A DNA stretch of 64,000 nucleotides from [Muricauda] lutisoli (nom. illeg.). Its GTDB lineage: Bacteria; Bacteroidota; Bacteroidia; Flavobacteriales; Flavobacteriaceae. Position 1 is the stretch's first letter; each line of letters begins with the position of its first letter. Under the pieces are notes generated by a model. The model was not told the origin of the DNA and did no database searches. It saw nothing but the letters and a program-made list of their open reading frames with translations. The stretch is from contig NZ_JAFLND010000001.1 in assembly GCF_017313105.1 (NCBI RefSeq), forward strand, positions 248,001-312,000, given 5' to 3'. The position numbers and the translations under genes are program-made. Positions 61,289-64,000 of this stretch are shown here, piece by piece.

Positions 61289-63466
61289 TCATAGTTTTAG
61301 TTTGAACCCACCATTGATCACAAACCCATCTACTGGAGCATATATCTCAGAAAATTGCGGGTCGCTTAAATTGCCGGAGTATATGGTATCGAAACGTGTT
61401 TGCCGAGTATCCAGAAAGTTTTCAAAATTCAGGAAAATAGAAAAACTATCGCTCAGCTTCTTTTCACTCATCAAGCCCACAATCCAATAGGATTGGCCAG
61501 TCTCCTCGGAAGAGAGCTTTTGGGGACTGTAATAATAGCCTTCCAGCCCGACCCATAGGTCACCTTCCTTCTCATACATCAGTACGTTGTTCAATCGATG
61601 TTTTGCCACTAGTGGAAAATCGGAGACTGTTCCATTTTGATGTTGCTTTACATTAGCATGGGTATATCCGGTAAACAACTTGAAGTTCCCGTATTTGATT
61701 TTGAGATTGACCTCCGCACCGCGGGTATCCACAAATCCATTGGGTTGTCTAAAGGAATAAAAACCATTCCCTTCCGATTCCAACAACATGGGATCATCGA
61801 TTCTGGTATAAAATAATAGAGTATTGATGGACATGGTCATGCCCGGCATGGGCACCCATTTATAATTAATGTCAAAATTACCACCCAAGGATCGTTCCAA
61901 ATCGGTTTGATCGATATCAATGGGTAGCACGTTCCTAAACTGTAAACGTTCTGCATCCTCCGTAAAAACCGTTGGGGTCTTATAGCCCATTCCACCGCCC
62001 AATCGAAATGTCAGTGTTTGACTTGGTTCATAAAGTAAGGATAATCTGGGCAAGGCCAGAGCGCCATAATTGGAATGGAAGTCGGTACGAAGACCGGTTT
62101 CCAAACCAAGTTCTTCGTTGATTTGCCATACATTTTGAGCGAACAATCCAAAAATCTGATAGGATTGGTCCAGTGCAATGGACTGATCTTCCCTAGTATC
62201 GTTAAAATATTCCGTCCATAGATTGGTCCCGAACACCCATTCAGGACCATCCTCTGTACTGGTTGAAAAGTTCACTTCACTAAAGGAAGAACGTTGATAA
62301 CCCGAAAAGGTAAAATCCGGAATCTGGATTGTACGATCGTAAAAACTGAAGCTGTTTTTGACTTCCAATCGATTTTGTTTGTTAAAAGTATGTTTGAACC
62401 CCAATTGAGTGGAAACCCGTTCGGTTTGATTCGACTCAAAATATGGATTGTCCACAGGCTCTCCCTTTACATAGTCCATATTACCGCCGAGACGGTCTTC
62501 CCAAATGGCATTGATTCCGAATAACAGTTCGGTTTGTTCCTCGAGGTACCAATATAGTTTAGGGTTCAACGTGAATCTATCGAACTCTGGAATGGCCGTA
62601 AGCCCAATATCGGCTGGGTCATAGGGAGTTCCCAAATTATAGGAGGCGAATACAGTGGTTCCCAGCTTTTTGAATTTCTGAGAATAGAAGCCGCTCAGGT
62701 CCAAGCCTAAGGCCGAAGTACCATTGGCCATGAAACTGAGTTCGGGCTCATCTTCAGGGGTCTTGGAAATCAGATTGACAAGGCCGGCTATTGCACCACC
62801 ACCGTAGAGGGTGGAACTGGACCCTTTGATGACCTCCACTTGTTTGAGGTCCAAAGGCGCTATTTGCATCAGGCTCAACCCACTGGCAAACCCGGAATAC
62901 AAAGGGAACCCATCCCGAAGTAACTGGGTATACTTCCCATCCAGCCCCTGGATACGGATACTGGAATTATAACTGGTGGCCGAGGTTTGCTGTGTTCGGA
63001 TACCCGTACTTTCGTTGAGTAACATGCGGATGTCCCCAGGTTTCATATTGCCCTTTTCCGAGAGCTCCTCCCCGGCAATGACCTCCACCCGTGTTGGGAT
63101 GTCCTCAATGGTTCGGGTGCTTCTAGTGGATACTAAGGTGATCTCTTCCATTTCCTCGGTCTGGGGAACAAGATAAATGGTCTGATTTTGTTGTGTTGTA
63201 TTCAAAGGAAAACGAAAGCTTCGCTCCAGCTTCGCATAACCAACATAACTCAATTGCAATTGATACGTTCCATTGGGTATATTTTCAATATGAATTTTAC
63301 CGGACGCATTGGATATAGCCCCAATATCAAGTGAGGGCAAAACGGCGGTTACGCCGATCAAGGGTTCTTTATCAATGGAATCCTTGACCACAATATCAAG
63401 GGTATTCTGTGCTAGAACAGGTACCATCCCCAAAAAAGAGAGTACCAGAAATACTTTGAATTTCAT
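61289..63466 (-). CDS. TonB-dependent receptor, metal/siderophore type
   Basis: A 725-residue outer-membrane receptor with signal peptide ending VLAQN, a CarboxypepD_reg domain (KDSIDKEPLIGVTAVLPSL), a plug (EDIPTRVEVIAGEELSEKG and SSIRIQGLDGKYTQLLRDG), the VEVIKGSSSTLYGGGAIAGL motif, and a barrel ending GGFKLKL. The plug-barrel set is of the CirA/FepA-like single-protein kind rather than the SusC type, as no SusD follows. Its gene lies 67 bases downstream of the small DUF6660-like gene, so uptake of a metal or metal complex is the best guess. Confidence 0.92.
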   Translation of the reverse strand: MKFKVFLVLSFLGMVPVLAQNTLDIVVKDSIDKEPLIGVTAVLPSLDIGAISNASGKIHIENIPNGTYQLQLSYVGYAKLERSFRFPLNTTQQNQTIYLVPQTEEMEEITLVSTRSTRTIEDIPTRVEVIAGEELSEKGNMKPGDIRMLLNESTGIRTQQTSATSYNSSIRIQGLDGKYTQLLRDGFPLYSGFASGLSLMQIAPLDLKQVEVIKGSSSTLYGGGAIAGLVNLISKTPEDEPELSFMANGTSALGLDLSGFYSQKFKKLGTTVFASYNLGTPYDPADIGLTAIPEFDRFTLNPKLYWYLEEQTELLFGINAIWEDRLGGNMDYVKGEPVDNPYFESNQTERVSTQLGFKHTFNKQNRLEVKNSFSFYDRTIQIPDFTFSGYQRSSFSEVNFSTSTEDGPEWVFGTNLWTEYFNDTREDQSIALDQSYQIFGLFAQNVWQINEELGLETGLRTDFHSNYGALALPRLSLLYEPSQTLTFRLGGGMGYKTPTVFTEDAERLQFRNVLPIDIDQTDLERSLGGNFDINYKWVPMPGMTMSINTLLFYTRIDDPMLLESEGNGFYSFRQPNGFVDTRGAEVNLKIKYGNFKLFTGYTHANVKQHQNGTVSDFPLVAKHRLNNVLMYEKEGDLWVGLEGYYYSPQKLSSEETGQSYWIVGLMSEKKLSDSFSIFLNFENFLDTRQTRFDTIYSGNLSDPQFSEIYAPVDGFVINGGFKLKL

Positions 63467-63533
63467 TTTTATGGTTTTTGAAGTATGATTTTCTTGGCCG
63501 AATCCACGGCCAAGCTTATTTTGTTAATGTAGA

Positions 63534-63863
63534 CTATACTTCAAAGTGACGGGGCGGTTTCAAGGTGTGGAAATAGACTTCTTTTGGGTTCAATTCTTGA
63601 AAATAATCTATAGTGGATTTGATAAGCATTTCGCTTGTAACAATATCCAGGAACCCATAATAGGTCAATGTAAATCCGGAACATCTTCCACAAGTGTAGA
63701 ACGGTGAACAAGGAGCCTCTTTTTCATGTCGGTCGTCACTTGATTCATTTTCACCGCTGTCCCTTATTGATAAAGTCTCAATGCAGTTACCAGTTTCCTG
63801 ACAACAAGGATATGACGATAGGAATATCGTGAGTAAAGACAGGAGTACACAGAGAAACTTCAT
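63534..63863 (-). CDS. Small Cys-rich DUF6660-like protein
   Basis: A 109-residue protein with a signal peptide (MKFLCVLLSLLTIFLSSYPC) and a Cys pattern: PCCQETGNCIE, then a Glu/Asp/His-rich linker, APCSPFYTCGRCSGFT, and an aromatic tail. This layout matches small DUF6660 proteins placed upstream of TonB receptors and metal efflux genes; the cysteines and acidic linker could bind a metal. Nothing here assigns which metal. It is upstream of the receptor in the same direction. Confidence 0.75.
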   Translation of the reverse strand: MKFLCVLLSLLTIFLSSYPCCQETGNCIETLSIRDSGENESSDDRHEKEAPCSPFYTCGRCSGFTLTYYGFLDIVTSEMLIKSTIDYFQELNPKEVYFHTLKPPRHFEV

Positions 63864-64000
63864 AGCGTAAAGATAACAAATGCTATAAAAATCTTGAAGT
63901 TTAACGAGGGTTGCCCTTGTTTATAAACGGGGGTATAAGCAAGAAATAATAATAGGAAAGGGAATGGAAATACTTTTTTATTGTTGTAAATAAGTAATTT

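Overview
The window looks like a chromosomal segment of a marine-type Flavobacteriaceae bacterium (Bacteroidota). The grounds are: two proteins with type IX secretion (T9SS) type B C-terminal domains, two TonB-dependent receptors, DUF4249 pairs, many Bacteroidota lipoproteins, a fused secDF, an archaeal/eukaryotic-type ProRS, Rho with a long disordered insert, and repeated TAnnTTTG promoter elements. A Muricauda/Allomuricauda-like genus is possible, but that is an inference from gene content and order only. Most of the window is housekeeping DNA with no transposase, integrase, phage or CRISPR array.

Layout. 1-8.6 kb: the 3' part of a YtcJ-like amidohydrolase, a DUF2911 protein, asnB, gyrB, a DUF6588-like barrel protein, a small lipoprotein and mdh. 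8.7-22.2 kb: secDF; a TreT-like glycosyltransferase; an ABC ATPase with a degenerate first domain; a GNAT acetyltransferase broken by an in-frame TAG; DUF192, lgt and yidD; an aldehyde dehydrogenase/DUF779 pair with a divergent AraC regulator; cysS and folE. 22.3-30.7 kb: two tandem T9SS-secreted proteins, an OmpP1/FadL porin, a low-complexity Trp/Gly/Asn/Tyr plus Ser/Arg lipoprotein, proS, two identical tRNA-Glu genes and rpsT. 30.8-33.7 kb: a lipoprotein followed by three tandem, equal-length multipass membrane paralogues of unknown function; the first of them has no normal start codon. 33.8-47 kb: rho, DUF4293, a PqqB-like hydrolase with a phosphodiesterase, truA, an MsbA-like exporter, DUF3667-cdaA (c-di-AMP synthesis), folP, DUF1599, a DoxX-like protein, tpiA, prmA and clpS. 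47-57 kb: a periplasmic amidohydrolase, then a TonB receptor/DUF4249/DUF4249/A2M-like operon followed by DsrE and VOC proteins. 57-60.2 kb: a very tight five-gene operon led by a MarR repressor (serine hydrolase, DUF6624 lipoprotein, ester cyclase-like, GIY-YIG-like), with a candidate MarR operator over its own promoter. 60.2-61.3 kb: a gene-free, repeat-rich stretch carrying a 23-nt 3' fragment that looks like tRNA-Arg, next to a terminator; this is probably an old integration scar. 61.3-63.9 kb: a second TonB receptor behind a small Cys-rich DUF6660-like protein, probably metal related.

The least described parts are the triplicated membrane-protein cluster, the MarR-led operon, the low-complexity lipoprotein and the probable island boundary near 60.36 kb. 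All functional assignments are by reading sequence motifs and recalling families; no database search was run.
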